Positions 1 through 7,313 of a DNA stretch of 44,010 nucleotides are shown here, piece after piece. The notes under the pieces were generated by a model, which saw only the letters and a list, made by a program, of their open reading frames with translations, ran no database searches and was not told the DNA's origin. How positions within the stretch are numbered: the first letter of the stretch is position 1; each line of letters starts with the position of its first letter. Origin of the DNA: an uncultured Clostridia bacterium (lineage in GTDB: Bacteria > Bacillota > Clostridia > Oscillospirales > Ruminococcaceae); NCBI GenBank assembly GCA_947586185.1, contig CANPXN010000022.1:1-44010 (forward strand). The letters run 5' to 3'. The position numbers and the translations under genes were made by a program.

Positions 1-17
1 GAAAGGAAAATAGAAAA

Positions 18-530
18 ATGAGTAATTTAGAAAAAATCCAAAAAGGAATGAGGGTGTTGCAGATACTCTCAAAAATTGTTTTGATATTTGCTATTGTGGG
101 AGTGGCTTTCACATCAATCGGGGCGACTCTCGTGGCATCAGATGTGTTAAACATGGAAAACCAGTTTCTTCACTTCCTGTCAGTTACGGCTGAAATAAGC
201 AAAGGACAGCTTGTAGGAACTTTAACCGCTGCGGCTGTGTCCTTGTTGTTTGGAGGGATTATCACAGTGTTTGTCTACCGTTATTTTACGGCGGAGCTGA
301 AAGAGGGAACGCCATTTACAAACGCAGGTGCGGACAGAATAAAGTGGCTTGGGATTATGCAGATAGTGTTATCTATCATATCTACACAGATTGTGGATGT
401 AATCTACGAGAAAATCGGTCTGGCGGAATGGAACCGCTTTGATGATGCAAGCCACATTGGGATTGGAATCGGTCTGATTTTACTGGGAATGGTTGTCCTT
501 TACGGTGCGGAACTGGAGCAGAAGAAGTAA
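18..530 (+). CDS. DUF2975 family membrane protein
   Basis: A 170-residue protein with about four membrane segments (roughly residues 15-37, 66-90, 112-131 and 146-163), matching the size and layout of DUF2975 proteins. The motif after the second segment (KEGTPFTNAGADRIKWLG) resembles the conserved GxPFT...R region of that family. The ATG at 18 follows a purine-rich GAAAGGAAAA. DUF2975 genes usually sit beside a small HTH regulator, which would lie upstream of this window. The molecular function is unknown. The next gene starts 24 bases after its stop, so the two are probably co-transcribed. Confidence 0.75.
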   Translation: MSNLEKIQKGMRVLQILSKIVLIFAIVGVAFTSIGATLVASDVLNMENQFLHFLSVTAEISKGQLVGTLTAAAVSLLFGGIITVFVYRYFTAELKEGTPFTNAGADRIKWLGIMQIVLSIISTQIVDVIYEKIGLAEWNRFDDASHIGIGIGLILLGMVVLYGAELEQKK

Positions 531-554
531 TCACAAGCAAAGCGGAGGAAAGGA

Positions 555-1631
555 ATGAAAACGAAAAAAAGGATAAAAATTATGCTTATCATAATGGCTG
601 CTTTACTTGTTGTAGTAATGATAGCATTTGCAGGGATATGGAATATGTTTGGTGAAAAGATTAAGGCGGCAAAGAGTATCCATAGCCTTGAGGATGGGCT
701 ATATTATCTGGAATATAAAGGCAATTATGGCTTTGATGCGTTTCTTGAGCAAGGCGGAGCGGTATCTGATGCGGATATGGCTGTATATATCACAGAATTT
801 CTGTCGAATGGATTTTATCACGGAAATAGCAGCTCAGCTGAAAAAGATTTTGGGTGCAGTTCCTTATGTGTAGGCACATCCTCTGGCTCTCAGCTTATGG
901 GGCGCAATTTTGACTGGAAAAAATGCAGCGCAATTATCGTACATACAATACCCGATAACGGTTATGAATCCATTTCAACCTGTAATATTGAATTTTTGGG
1001 TTTTGGCGAGAATTGGAAACCAGAGGGAATCACGAATCAGTATATGGCATTGGCGGCAATTTATGTCCCATTGGACGGTATGAATGAGAAAGGGCTGTGC
1101 GTAGCTGATTTGATTAACGGTGATGAGGAAGAAACACATCAGAAAACTGGAAAGCCTGCTTTGACAACCGTATCTGCAATCAGACTTCTTCTTGATAAAG
1201 CGGCGACTGTTGATGAAGCTGTTTCATTATTATATGAATACGATATGAATTCTTCTATTGGTACGGCACATCATCTTGCTGTTTCCGATGCGGATGGAAA
1301 TTCTGTTGTGATTGAGTATGTCAATAATGAAATGGTAGTTACAAAAACTTCTGCTGTTACAAATCATTATCTGTCCGAAGGAGAAAAGTTTGGGATTGGC
1401 AATGAGGAATCCCATAAACGGTATAACACTCTGGTTTCTGCGTGGCAAGAGAATGAGGGGTGTATGGAGATTGGAATGCTTCAGGAAATTATGGAAACTG
1501 TTTCTTATTCCAACGTAACACAATGGAGCATCATTTATGATAAAACAAATCGGACAGCGGATTTTTATTGGCAGAGGCAGTATGACACTCCGCACCATTT
1601 TGAAATAGGGGAAACCTGTGAAGAAAAATAA
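555..1631 (+). CDS. Membrane-anchored linear amide C-N hydrolase (choloylglycine hydrolase / penicillin V acylase fold)
   Basis: A 358-residue Ntn-hydrolase-type enzyme that should cleave a non-peptide amide; the family includes bile salt hydrolases, penicillin V acylases and N-acyl-homoserine lactone acylases. Residues 8-29 form one hydrophobic segment, so the enzyme is anchored or exported. The block at residues 101-120 (starting Cys101, ending GRNFD) aligns with the start of mature bile salt hydrolases. The distance from Cys101 to the Gly of GRNFD is 15 residues, the same as from Cys2 to that Gly in classical enzymes, so Cys101 is the likely nucleophile. Cys105 is a second candidate. The strong GGAGGAAAGG site fixes the start at 555. 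The substrate cannot be read from sequence; a role in bile acid or antibiotic turnover is inference. Confidence 0.8.
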   Translation: MKTKKRIKIMLIIMAALLVVVMIAFAGIWNMFGEKIKAAKSIHSLEDGLYYLEYKGNYGFDAFLEQGGAVSDADMAVYITEFLSNGFYHGNSSSAEKDFGCSSLCVGTSSGSQLMGRNFDWKKCSAIIVHTIPDNGYESISTCNIEFLGFGENWKPEGITNQYMALAAIYVPLDGMNEKGLCVADLINGDEEETHQKTGKPALTTVSAIRLLLDKAATVDEAVSLLYEYDMNSSIGTAHHLAVSDADGNSVVIEYVNNEMVVTKTSAVTNHYLSEGEKFGIGNEESHKRYNTLVSAWQENEGCMEIGMLQEIMETVSYSNVTQWSIIYDKTNRTADFYWQRQYDTPHHFEIGETCEEK

Positions 1632-1655
1632 GAAGCATAAATCGGGAGGATTTCT

Positions 1656-1841
1656 ATGGAGAAAACGGAATGGATAAATTGCCCTCTTTGCGGGAACAAA
1701 ACAAGGTTGCAGATACGGCAAGATACGGAACTGAAAAAATTTCCCCTCTACTGCCCGAAGTGCAAGCAGGAAAGTTTGATTGAAGCAAAGGATTTACAGG
1801 TAACGGTCGTTAAAAGACTTGAAACGAAAATATCAAATTGA
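1656..1841 (+). CDS. Cysteine-rich KTR domain protein
   Basis: A 61-residue protein with two CxxC pairs, CPLC (residues 9-12) and CPKC (33-36), which probably bind one zinc ion. Between them lies the NKTR signature that names the Cys-rich KTR family. These small proteins are common passengers of Tn916-like elements, often just downstream of tetracycline resistance genes, and their function is not established. The ATG follows CGGGAGG with good spacing. It is 24 bases behind the acylase gene, so they are likely in one transcript. Confidence 0.85.
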   Translation: MEKTEWINCPLCGNKTRLQIRQDTELKKFPLYCPKCKQESLIEAKDLQVTVVKRLETKISN

Positions 1842-1882
1842 TTAACAAAGCGGCAAATTGGTATTTGGAGGGAAAAATAGTA

Positions 1883-2356
1883 ATGTCAAGATTAGAAGTG
1901 AATATAGAATATATTGAGCAGCAAACAATATACGGATTGTGGCAAAAGTCAAACGATAAAACTATTTCCAGAGATATAAACGCTCTGTCTAAACAGTATC
2001 ATTCCGTGGTTTCCATGCCAGAGGGAAAGGTGTTACCCTATTTTGTCTTGTCCAGAAATTACAATGAGAAAAGCCACGATTTTGAATTATTTATTGGTAG
2101 TGTGATTGACAAAGGTGGTTTAGAAAGCTATGTCCTCTTAGGCAGCGAGTACGCCAAAATCACAGTAAAACCTAAATTGGGCTTTTTATGGGGTACTTCT
2201 ATTGGAAAGGCAAAACAATATTTTTATACAAAATGGCTGCCCGCAAGTTCCTTTGAAGCGTTGAATTTGGAGTATGAGTATCACACAGAAAAAAGCATAG
2301 AAAAGCAACCGACGATTGATGTTATCTTTGCCATTCGACGCAAAGCTATCAATTAA
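1883..2356 (+). CDS. GyrI-like / effector-binding domain protein
   Basis: A 157-residue stand-alone protein resembling the GyrI-like small-molecule-binding domain found at the C-terminus of many AraC/MerR-type regulators. The closing part (YTKWLPASSFEALNL, then a Glu-rich strand and IDVIFAIRRK) resembles the 'F.....W.PaSgye' end of this fold. There is no DNA-binding domain, so it may be a ligand binder rather than a regulator. The ATG at 1883, behind TTGGAGGG, is preferred over an in-frame TTG at 1838 that overlaps the previous gene. The leader at 1844-1872 resembles the leader of the CPBP gene at about 5116-5146 (both contain AAGCG.CAAATTGGT), hinting at shared ancestry of the cargo leaders. 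Confidence 0.65.
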   Translation: MSRLEVNIEYIEQQTIYGLWQKSNDKTISRDINALSKQYHSVVSMPEGKVLPYFVLSRNYNEKSHDFELFIGSVIDKGGLESYVLLGSEYAKITVKPKLGFLWGTSIGKAKQYFYTKWLPASSFEALNLEYEYHTEKSIEKQPTIDVIFAIRRKAIN

Positions 2357-2391
2357 ATTTAGATAAATTAGAAGTTGCAAAGGAGAATATT

Positions 2392-2841
2392 TTGATATTT
2401 AATATAGCAGATACATTTGAATTATTGTTCGACAAAAACAATACCATTGCATATAAGGCATTACAGGTATTGCAAAAAGAAAGTAAAGAAACGGATTGTG
2501 TTTATCCTTATATGGATAGATTAAGCGAAATGCTTAACAGTGATAATTCTTATGTCCGCACAAGAGGGCTTACACTAATTGCCTATAATGCAAAATGGGA
2601 TAAAGATTATAAAATTGATGAAATTATTGATAACTATTTGAAACATATAACAGATATTAAGCCTATTACAACAAGACAATGTATTAAGCTGTTGCCGATT
2701 ATTGCAAAGGACAAACCAGAATTGAGGAATGATATTCTTTCAGCACTTCATAAAGCTAATGTATGTATTTATGATGATAGTTTGCAGCCATTAGTTTATA
2801 AGGATATACAGAAAGCATTGAAAGAAATACAACAATTATAA
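2392..2841 (+). CDS. Small HEAT-like helical protein (SufBD-like annotation), unknown function
   Basis: A 149-residue, mostly helical protein with no membrane segment or signal peptide. Its helical pairs (for example residues 22-50, 55-75, 90-115) resemble HEAT or armadillo-type repeats. Similar proteins in Firmicutes are often labelled 'SufBD protein', although nothing here points to Fe-S assembly. The start is a TTG at 2392 preceded by AAAGGAG at about 2380-2385; no ATG with a good site is nearby. Base composition is more AT-rich than the neighbouring cargo, which fits independent acquisition. The stop is followed within 25 bases by the first copy of the cargo-spacer repeat. Confidence 0.5.
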   Translation: MIFNIADTFELLFDKNNTIAYKALQVLQKESKETDCVYPYMDRLSEMLNSDNSYVRTRGLTLIAYNAKWDKDYKIDEIIDNYLKHITDIKPITTRQCIKLLPIIAKDKPELRNDILSALHKANVCIYDDSLQPLVYKDIQKALKEIQQL

Positions 2842-2863
2842 AAATGCAAATTCAAGTTTGTTG

Positions 2864-2915
2864 GGAAGAACAACATATCATCAAAGAGCCAGACGCACAG
2901 ACGCAGAGCCGATGA
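2864..2915 (+). repeat. Cargo-spacer repeat, copy 1
   Basis: A 52-base module from GGAAGAACAACATATCATCA to GAGCCGATGA. It differs from copy 3 (5779-5830) at one position and shares its last ~40 bases with copy 2 (5078-5118). In copy 3 the same sequence forms the 5' arm of a long terminator hairpin; here the 3' arm is absent and a new gene leader follows directly after GATGA. Confidence 0.9.
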
Positions 2916-2946
2916 AATCACTTAAAAATGTATTTGGAGGAAAATT

Positions 2947-4833
2947 ATGCGAAAAATGATTGCAAGCGTGTTGGCATTTCTGTTGTTTCTTTTGTCGGGG
3001 GTAACAACTGCTTTTGCCGCAGAGAATACAGAAGAAACGCCGTCTGGCATTGCCTACACGGAGTTAGGGAAAGAAATTGACGGATACATAGATGTCCGAA
3101 AGGATACTACTTCATCAGTTTCCATAGCATACTTCAATGAAACAGAGAATATTGCTTCCGTCATATACGGCAAGGCTAACGCTGCCGAGAATATCAAAGC
3201 AAATGAAGAAACCGTTTATGAGTGGGGGTCGATTTCCAAAGTTTTAGTCTGGACAAGCGTTATGCAGCTTTATGAGCAGGGAAAAATTGACCTTGATGAA
3301 GATGTCAGAAGCTATCTGCCAGACGGCTTCCTATCCAATCTTTCTTATGATGAGCCTGTAACCATGACACATTTGATGAATCATACGGCGGGTTTTCAAG
3401 AAACTACATGGGACGTGGAGGTACTGGATAAAAAGGATATTATCAGTTTAAGGGATGCCTTGCTTGCAACGGCACCGCCGCAGATTTACAAGGTTGGCAC
3501 AACTGTTTCCTATTCAAATTGGGGTGCTGCTCTTGCGGCTTATATTGTGGAATGTGTCAGCGGAATGGATTATGCGGAATATGTGCAGCAGAATATTTTT
3601 GAACCGCTTGGCATGAACCAGACTTCCATACTTCCCGATTGCAGTGATAATGAATGGGTGGAAAGCAGACGGGATTTGACGAATGCCTATTATAATGTGC
3701 AGGGGGAATATGAAGATTATGGAGCGTGTCGGCGTTATATTCTGCTTTACCCCGCAGGAGCGGCGACAGGAACAATGAGCGACCTTGTACGGTTTGCGAA
3801 AGCGTTCCTTGCAGATAGTAGGGATTGCCCGCTTTTTACAAAAGCTGACACACTGGATAAAATGCTTTCTCCCACGCTCTATTATGACGGGACAGATACG
3901 CCGAGAATCTGCCACGGACTGTTTTCACAGGAATATGGTGTGCGCCTAATCGGTCACGCAGGAAATACCACAGGATTCTCCGCAAATTTAGTGCTTGACA
4001 GGGAAAACAGGACGGGACTTGTGGTAATGACGAACGAGGTAGGGGAAACCACTTATAATTATGGGCTTGTGAGCCTTATCTTCGGAGATTGCAGGGCGGA
4101 AACAGGTTTTACCAATGATGACTTGTCGGGGATTTACTGTAACAGCAGGGCAAATTATAGCAAGAGCTTTATGAAGCTATACAGTATGATTAGCGGTCTG
4201 TTGCCCGTCACAAAAGGAGAAACCGAAGAAAGCTATCAGGCGGCTATGGTAGGCAGCATTACACAGATTTCAGAGAACGCCTGCATTATGGACGACGGGA
4301 ATGGATTGAAAACCTATCTGCACATAAAAAGAGATAGCAACGGAAATGTGGCTGCATTGCAGCACATGACGGGCATGGACTTCCAAAAAGAGAATACGGC
4401 AGTTTTCGTCATTAAGATTATTTTTTTCTTCCTGTTTGTACTGTCCTCTTTCTGGACGCTGCTTATGTTTATTGTGCATGGGATAACGCTGCATAAGCAT
4501 AGGCGGACGGAGATTTGGAGTAAAAAACTATATCAGTTATTGGCGGAGCTGTTTATGGTGCTTGCGTCTATCATGATTTACTGGCTTATTTTACCGCCGC
4601 TGATGGGTGGCAGTTTCACCAAAATACAGGTTGTTATAAAGTGTGTATTGATTATTCTTTGTACGCTTATGGAAGTTGTGATGTTGCTGATTGGGTGGTT
4701 TGGCGTGAAGAATACGGAAAACATTAAGAATAATCTGCGGCAGAAAATCGGATTTACTGTTACAAAAGCAAGCGGAATAATTCTGATAGCAAATGTACTG
4801 TATTGGCATTTCTATCAGTTCTGGGGTTGCTGA
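2947..4833 (+). CDS. Membrane-anchored serine beta-lactamase-like protein (class C / FmtA-type)
   Basis: A 628-residue protein with a signal peptide (residues 1-25, ending TAFA-A), a beta-lactamase/transpeptidase-like domain to about residue 385, a linker, and four C-terminal membrane segments (about 483-505, 525-548, 559-582, 605-622). The active-site motifs are present: SxxK at S95-K98, YSN at 189-191 and HAG at 337-339 in the KTG position. This composition is typical of penicillin-binding, esterase or FmtA/Pab87-like proteins rather than true AmpC, which lacks membrane helices. It acts outside the membrane; the substrate (D-Ala peptides, teichoic acid or beta-lactams) cannot be told. The start has TTTGGAGG eight bases upstream. 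It lies between spacer-repeat copies 1 and 2, together with the PspC gene. Confidence 0.85.
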   Translation: MRKMIASVLAFLLFLLSGVTTAFAAENTEETPSGIAYTELGKEIDGYIDVRKDTTSSVSIAYFNETENIASVIYGKANAAENIKANEETVYEWGSISKVLVWTSVMQLYEQGKIDLDEDVRSYLPDGFLSNLSYDEPVTMTHLMNHTAGFQETTWDVEVLDKKDIISLRDALLATAPPQIYKVGTTVSYSNWGAALAAYIVECVSGMDYAEYVQQNIFEPLGMNQTSILPDCSDNEWVESRRDLTNAYYNVQGEYEDYGACRRYILLYPAGAATGTMSDLVRFAKAFLADSRDCPLFTKADTLDKMLSPTLYYDGTDTPRICHGLFSQEYGVRLIGHAGNTTGFSANLVLDRENRTGLVVMTNEVGETTYNYGLVSLIFGDCRAETGFTNDDLSGIYCNSRANYSKSFMKLYSMISGLLPVTKGETEESYQAAMVGSITQISENACIMDDGNGLKTYLHIKRDSNGNVAALQHMTGMDFQKENTAVFVIKIIFFFLFVLSSFWTLLMFIVHGITLHKHRRTEIWSKKLYQLLAELFMVLASIMIYWLILPPLMGGSFTKIQVVIKCVLIILCTLMEVVMLLIGWFGVKNTENIKNNLRQKIGFTVTKASGIILIANVLYWHFYQFWGC

Positions 4834-4887
4834 TGTAGGATATATTTAAGTTCGTCTGACAGGACGATTATCAGAAAGGGTATGCCT

Positions 4888-5076
4888 ATGAAGAAAGAAA
4901 TATGCAGGATAAATAAAGGAAAAATGGCTGAAGGTGTTTGCGGAGGTATTGCAAAACACTTTGGTATAGATGTAAGCATAGTGCGTTTCGTCTGGCTGTT
5001 TTTCTGCTTGGCAGGCGGCATTGGAATTTGGCTCTATCTTATCTGCACACTTGCAATGCCTAAAGAGGAAAATTAA
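4888..5076 (+). CDS. PspC domain protein
   Basis: A 62-residue protein covering one PspC domain: a basic N-terminus, the GVCGGIAKHFGID motif (residues 16-28), then one long hydrophobic helix pair (about 34-56). PspC-domain proteins sit in the membrane and take part in envelope stress responses. ATG 4888 is preferred to ATG 4882 because AAAGGG at 4875-4880 is too close to the earlier one. It follows the beta-lactamase-like gene by 54 bases and ends just before spacer-repeat copy 2. Confidence 0.85.
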   Translation: MKKEICRINKGKMAEGVCGGIAKHFGIDVSIVRFVWLFFCLAGGIGIWLYLICTLAMPKEEN

Positions 5077-5077
5077 A

Positions 5078-5118
5078 ACATCATCACAGAGCCAGACGCA
5101 CAGACGCAGAGCCGATGA
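5078..5118 (+). repeat. Cargo-spacer repeat, copy 2
   Basis: A 41-base, 5'-shortened copy of the module at 2864-2915, running from ACATCATCACAGAGCCAG to GAGCCGATGA. As in copy 1 the hairpin's 3' arm is missing and the sequence passes straight into the leader of the next cargo gene. Confidence 0.88.
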
Positions 5119-5156
5119 AAAAGCGACAAATTGGTGACTGTGGAGGAGGAAAGATT

Positions 5157-5765
5157 ATGACATTGTTTTTAAATAAAGTGGTGAGCAGTATAATTCAGAT
5201 TATTCTGTTTGCGTTAATACCTTTTATTTGGTGGCTCATTTCTGGACGGGAACAAGAGAAATTTACACAGTGGATAGGAATAAAAAAAGTAGAGGGAAAC
5301 AAAAATAAAGTAAGTATTATTGTGATAGCAATATCTCTTGTGTTTATGCTTTTAGGAGCGATAACTTTATACGTCTTAAAGGATGTTGAAATGGCTACTT
5401 CTGAATTCGCAGATTTGAGAATGTCCGCACTTCCTGCAATTTTTGTTTATGCAATTTTTAACACAGCGTTTCCAGAAGAATTGTTTTTTAGAGGTTTCAT
5501 TTTAAAGAGAATGTCAAAAAAGTTTGGTTTTATATGCGGAAACTGCGTTCAAGCAATTTTGTTTTCCTTACTTCACAGCGTGATGTTTTTCTCTATTGTT
5601 GGAATAGTGAAAACTATGCTTATTGCAAGTTTTACAGGAGTTATTGCGTATTCTATGGGTTGTGCGAATGAGAAAATTGCTAATGGCTCAATTATTCCAA
5701 GCTGGATAATTCATTCTTTATCAAATATTTTTTCTGGGATTTGTGCGGCGTTTACGCTCATCTAA
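5157..5765 (+). CDS. CPBP family intramembrane metalloprotease
   Basis: A 202-residue, multi-spanning protein of the CAAX protease and bacteriocin-processing (Abi) family. The three signature motifs are present: EELFFRG at residues 107-113 (E107, E108 and R112), His140 in LLHSVMF, and His186 in WIIHSLSN. Relatives in Firmicutes often take part in bacteriocin maturation or self-immunity; which applies here is unknown. The ATG at 5157 with GGAGGAGG eight bases upstream is chosen over an in-frame ATG at 5115 that falls in repeat copy 2. It is the only gene between repeat copies 2 and 3. Confidence 0.85.
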   Translation: MTLFLNKVVSSIIQIILFALIPFIWWLISGREQEKFTQWIGIKKVEGNKNKVSIIVIAISLVFMLLGAITLYVLKDVEMATSEFADLRMSALPAIFVYAIFNTAFPEELFFRGFILKRMSKKFGFICGNCVQAILFSLLHSVMFFSIVGIVKTMLIASFTGVIAYSMGCANEKIANGSIIPSWIIHSLSNIFSGICAAFTLI

Positions 5766-5778
5766 TTCCCATTTGCCA

Positions 5779-5830
5779 GGAAGAACAACATATCATCATA
5801 GAGCCAGACGCACAGACGCAGAGCCGATGA
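5779..5830 (+). repeat. Cargo-spacer repeat, copy 3 (complete, with terminator)
   Basis: A 52-base copy matching copy 1 (2864-2915) at all but one position. Unlike copies 1 and 2 it continues into the matching 3' arm, so it seems to be the parental version from which the others derive. Confidence 0.9.
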
Positions 5831-5872
5831 ACTTGTGAGAAATCACAGTTTGTCGGCTCTGCGCCTTTTATA
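5817..5872 (+). terminator. Rho-independent terminator of the cargo region
   Basis: CGCAGAGCCGA (5817-5827) pairs perfectly with TCGGCTCTGCG (5853-5863). An inner TGTGA/TCACA pair extends the stem, and CCTTTTATAT follows. The 5' arm is the end of spacer-repeat copy 3. Confidence 0.8.
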
Positions 5873-5995
5873 TAGCATAGGTAGGACAAGCCCACCGAAT
5901 AAAAAAAACGATGTTTTGGTGGGCGGTTTCACTATGCCCAAATGAGCAAGATATTCTCCCCCAGACCCGTTTTTAGAGTTTGGAGGGATTTTTTT
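5873..5995 (+). other. Non-coding leader with hairpin, upstream of element control genes
   Basis: No convincing gene. GCCCACC (5890-5896) and GGTGGGC (5918-5924) form a hairpin with an A-rich loop. A T-rich stretch and a strong GGAGGG (5982-5987) follow, serving the small ORF at 5996. It may be a leader controlling entry into the sigma-factor/recombination genes; this is inference. Confidence 0.4.
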
Positions 5996-6067
5996 ATGTG
6001 CTGGTCAAGTACCACCGAAACGCTGCTTATCAGAAGCAGCAGCTATCTACATAATACCACGGATTAG
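5996..6067 (+). CDS. Possible 23-residue leader peptide
   Basis: ATG at 5996 is preceded by GGAGGG at an ideal eight-base spacing and opens a 23-codon frame (MCWSSTTETLLIRSSSYLHN and three more residues). The peptide has no membrane segment and is not recognised. The strong site combined with surrounding inverted sequences (CTTATCAGAAGCAGCAGC) suggests a translated leader, as in attenuation-controlled mobile-element genes. From 6068 to 6311 no further gene is supported; a longer frame at 6179 lacks a ribosome site and overlaps the sigma-like gene in another frame. Confidence 0.4.
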   Translation: MCWSSTTETLLIRSSSYLHNTTD

Positions 6068-6311
6068 CGAGGATAACCTGTTAAAAAAATCTTTGCTTCT
6101 GCGTGGCACTCTTATACCCTCAAAGTAGATGCCAAATATCTACATAATAGAAATAATAACGCCTATATCCGCATTGGCTTGACAGCCTTTGCGGTTTTTC
6201 TTTTGTCGTTTTTTGCAGGAATACGCCGCAGGGCTGTTTCTGATGCCCACTGTCGCTCTCCGCCCCTCAATCTGGATTTTTTCAAAAAATTCAGATTGGA
6301 GGTAACAGATT

Positions 6312-6740
6312 ATGGCTTACAACAAAGCCAAAGAAGAACGGAAATGGCGGCTCTGGAAAGAAGCCGAAGAAAAGGAACTGCGGAGCTTGGGTGTCAGTGA
6401 GGATACCATTGAACAACTTCATACCCATGATTGGGCTATCTTCAATTCCGACAGGCGGTACTACGAGAAATTGCAGGACGCAGGTACATACCTTGAGGAA
6501 GTCGCAGAGGATACGGCACAGCCCGAAACAAAGACTGTGGAGGACTTCTTGGACAGCATTGAAAATCAAGAGCTTTATCAGCTTTTGATTAAGGTGGACA
6601 GGCTCACTCTGCAAACCGTTTTATTACAGCTTCAAGGCTTCCCCGTGCCAGAGATAGCAAAAATACTTGGCATGAATGAGGATGCCGTGTATAAGCGGAT
6701 ACAACGCTTGAAGAAAAAAATCAAAAAACTTTTGGGATAG
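6312..6740 (+). CDS. Sigma-70 region 4-like factor of the conjugative element
   Basis: A 142-residue protein with a charged N-terminus and a C-terminal helix-turn-helix (about residues 104-138: TVLLQLQGFPVPEIAKIL followed by a DAVYKRIQRLKKKIKK recognition helix). It lacks the core-binding region 2, as do Orf7-type proteins of Tn916 and its Tn1549 relatives. Those proteins are thought to control the element's transfer or excision genes. GGAGG at 6298-6302 sets the ATG. A strong terminator follows at 6770, so it is probably transcribed as its own unit. Confidence 0.8.
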   Translation: MAYNKAKEERKWRLWKEAEEKELRSLGVSEDTIEQLHTHDWAIFNSDRRYYEKLQDAGTYLEEVAEDTAQPETKTVEDFLDSIENQELYQLLIKVDRLTLQTVLLQLQGFPVPEIAKILGMNEDAVYKRIQRLKKKIKKLLG

Positions 6741-6769
6741 TGTCCAGATTTACGCTTTCCCATCGGCTA

Positions 6770-6811
6770 CTGGGTGAGAGGACAAAAATCCTCTTGCCCA
6801 GTTTTCCTTTG
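6770..6811 (+). terminator. Terminator after the sigma-like gene
   Basis: CTGGGTGAGAGGA (6770-6782) pairs with TCCTCTTGCCCAG (6789-6801) around a short A-rich loop, and TTTTCCTTT follows. Confidence 0.75.
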
Positions 6812-7313
6812 TGTGGCGAAAACGAGGGCAGTTCCTTGACAACCGAATACCCATTCGCCAAATACTTTCTCTTTGCGATTGTGATGAGCATAAGCGTGTG
6901 CAGAGGTACGCCACGACCTGCCGAAAGGCAGAGAGCGATAAATGCCTACTCGAAATGTCGGGCAGCTCCCGACCTCGCCGTAACCCGCAGAGAGGATAAT
7001 GATACTCCCGTCCAGTCACAGTCCGAGCGTGAAAAAACCGTCGCAGGCAATGAGGGCGGCTCTGTCAGAACGACAGTTGGGGTGAAACTCCCGTGGTGTC
7101 AGTTCGCTGCTGACCGTTTGGCGACTTCCCATAGCATTTCGGGGTGTCGAGGACAAATTGAAATGCTCCTATCATATCAAGCCAGATACAAGGCGGTCTA
7201 TGGAAACAGAGTTTTGTTTTATGCTCTCCAGACCTTAAATACTTCCTTGTGTCTGGCTTCTACATAGGCAGTACATACCTGCCTAAATACCAGATAGGAG
7301 GTCAGACACATAT
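6812..7313 (+). other. Non-coding, hairpin-rich segment of the element
   Basis: About 500 bases with no supportable gene; the long frame across it (6740-7267) has no ribosome site and starts inside the previous gene's stop. The stretch is GC-richer than the chromosome and full of short inverted sequences: CCTGCCGAAAGGCAG near 6918, CTGTCAGAACGACAG near 7061, GGGGTGAAACTCCC near 7079. A structured RNA or a protein-binding region are both possible. A good site, GGAGGTCAGACACATAT, leads into the MazF gene. Confidence 0.45.

Noticed and set aside
6179-6400. 73-codon frame ahead of the sigma-like gene
   Set aside because: No ribosome site, and it overlaps the sigma-like gene by 89 bases in another frame.
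6740-7267. 175-codon plus-strand frame between the sigma-like gene and mazF
   Set aside because: It has no ribosome site, starts inside the previous stop region, has low-complexity basic content and crosses a terminator hairpin. The opposite-strand frame (6750-7019) is no better.
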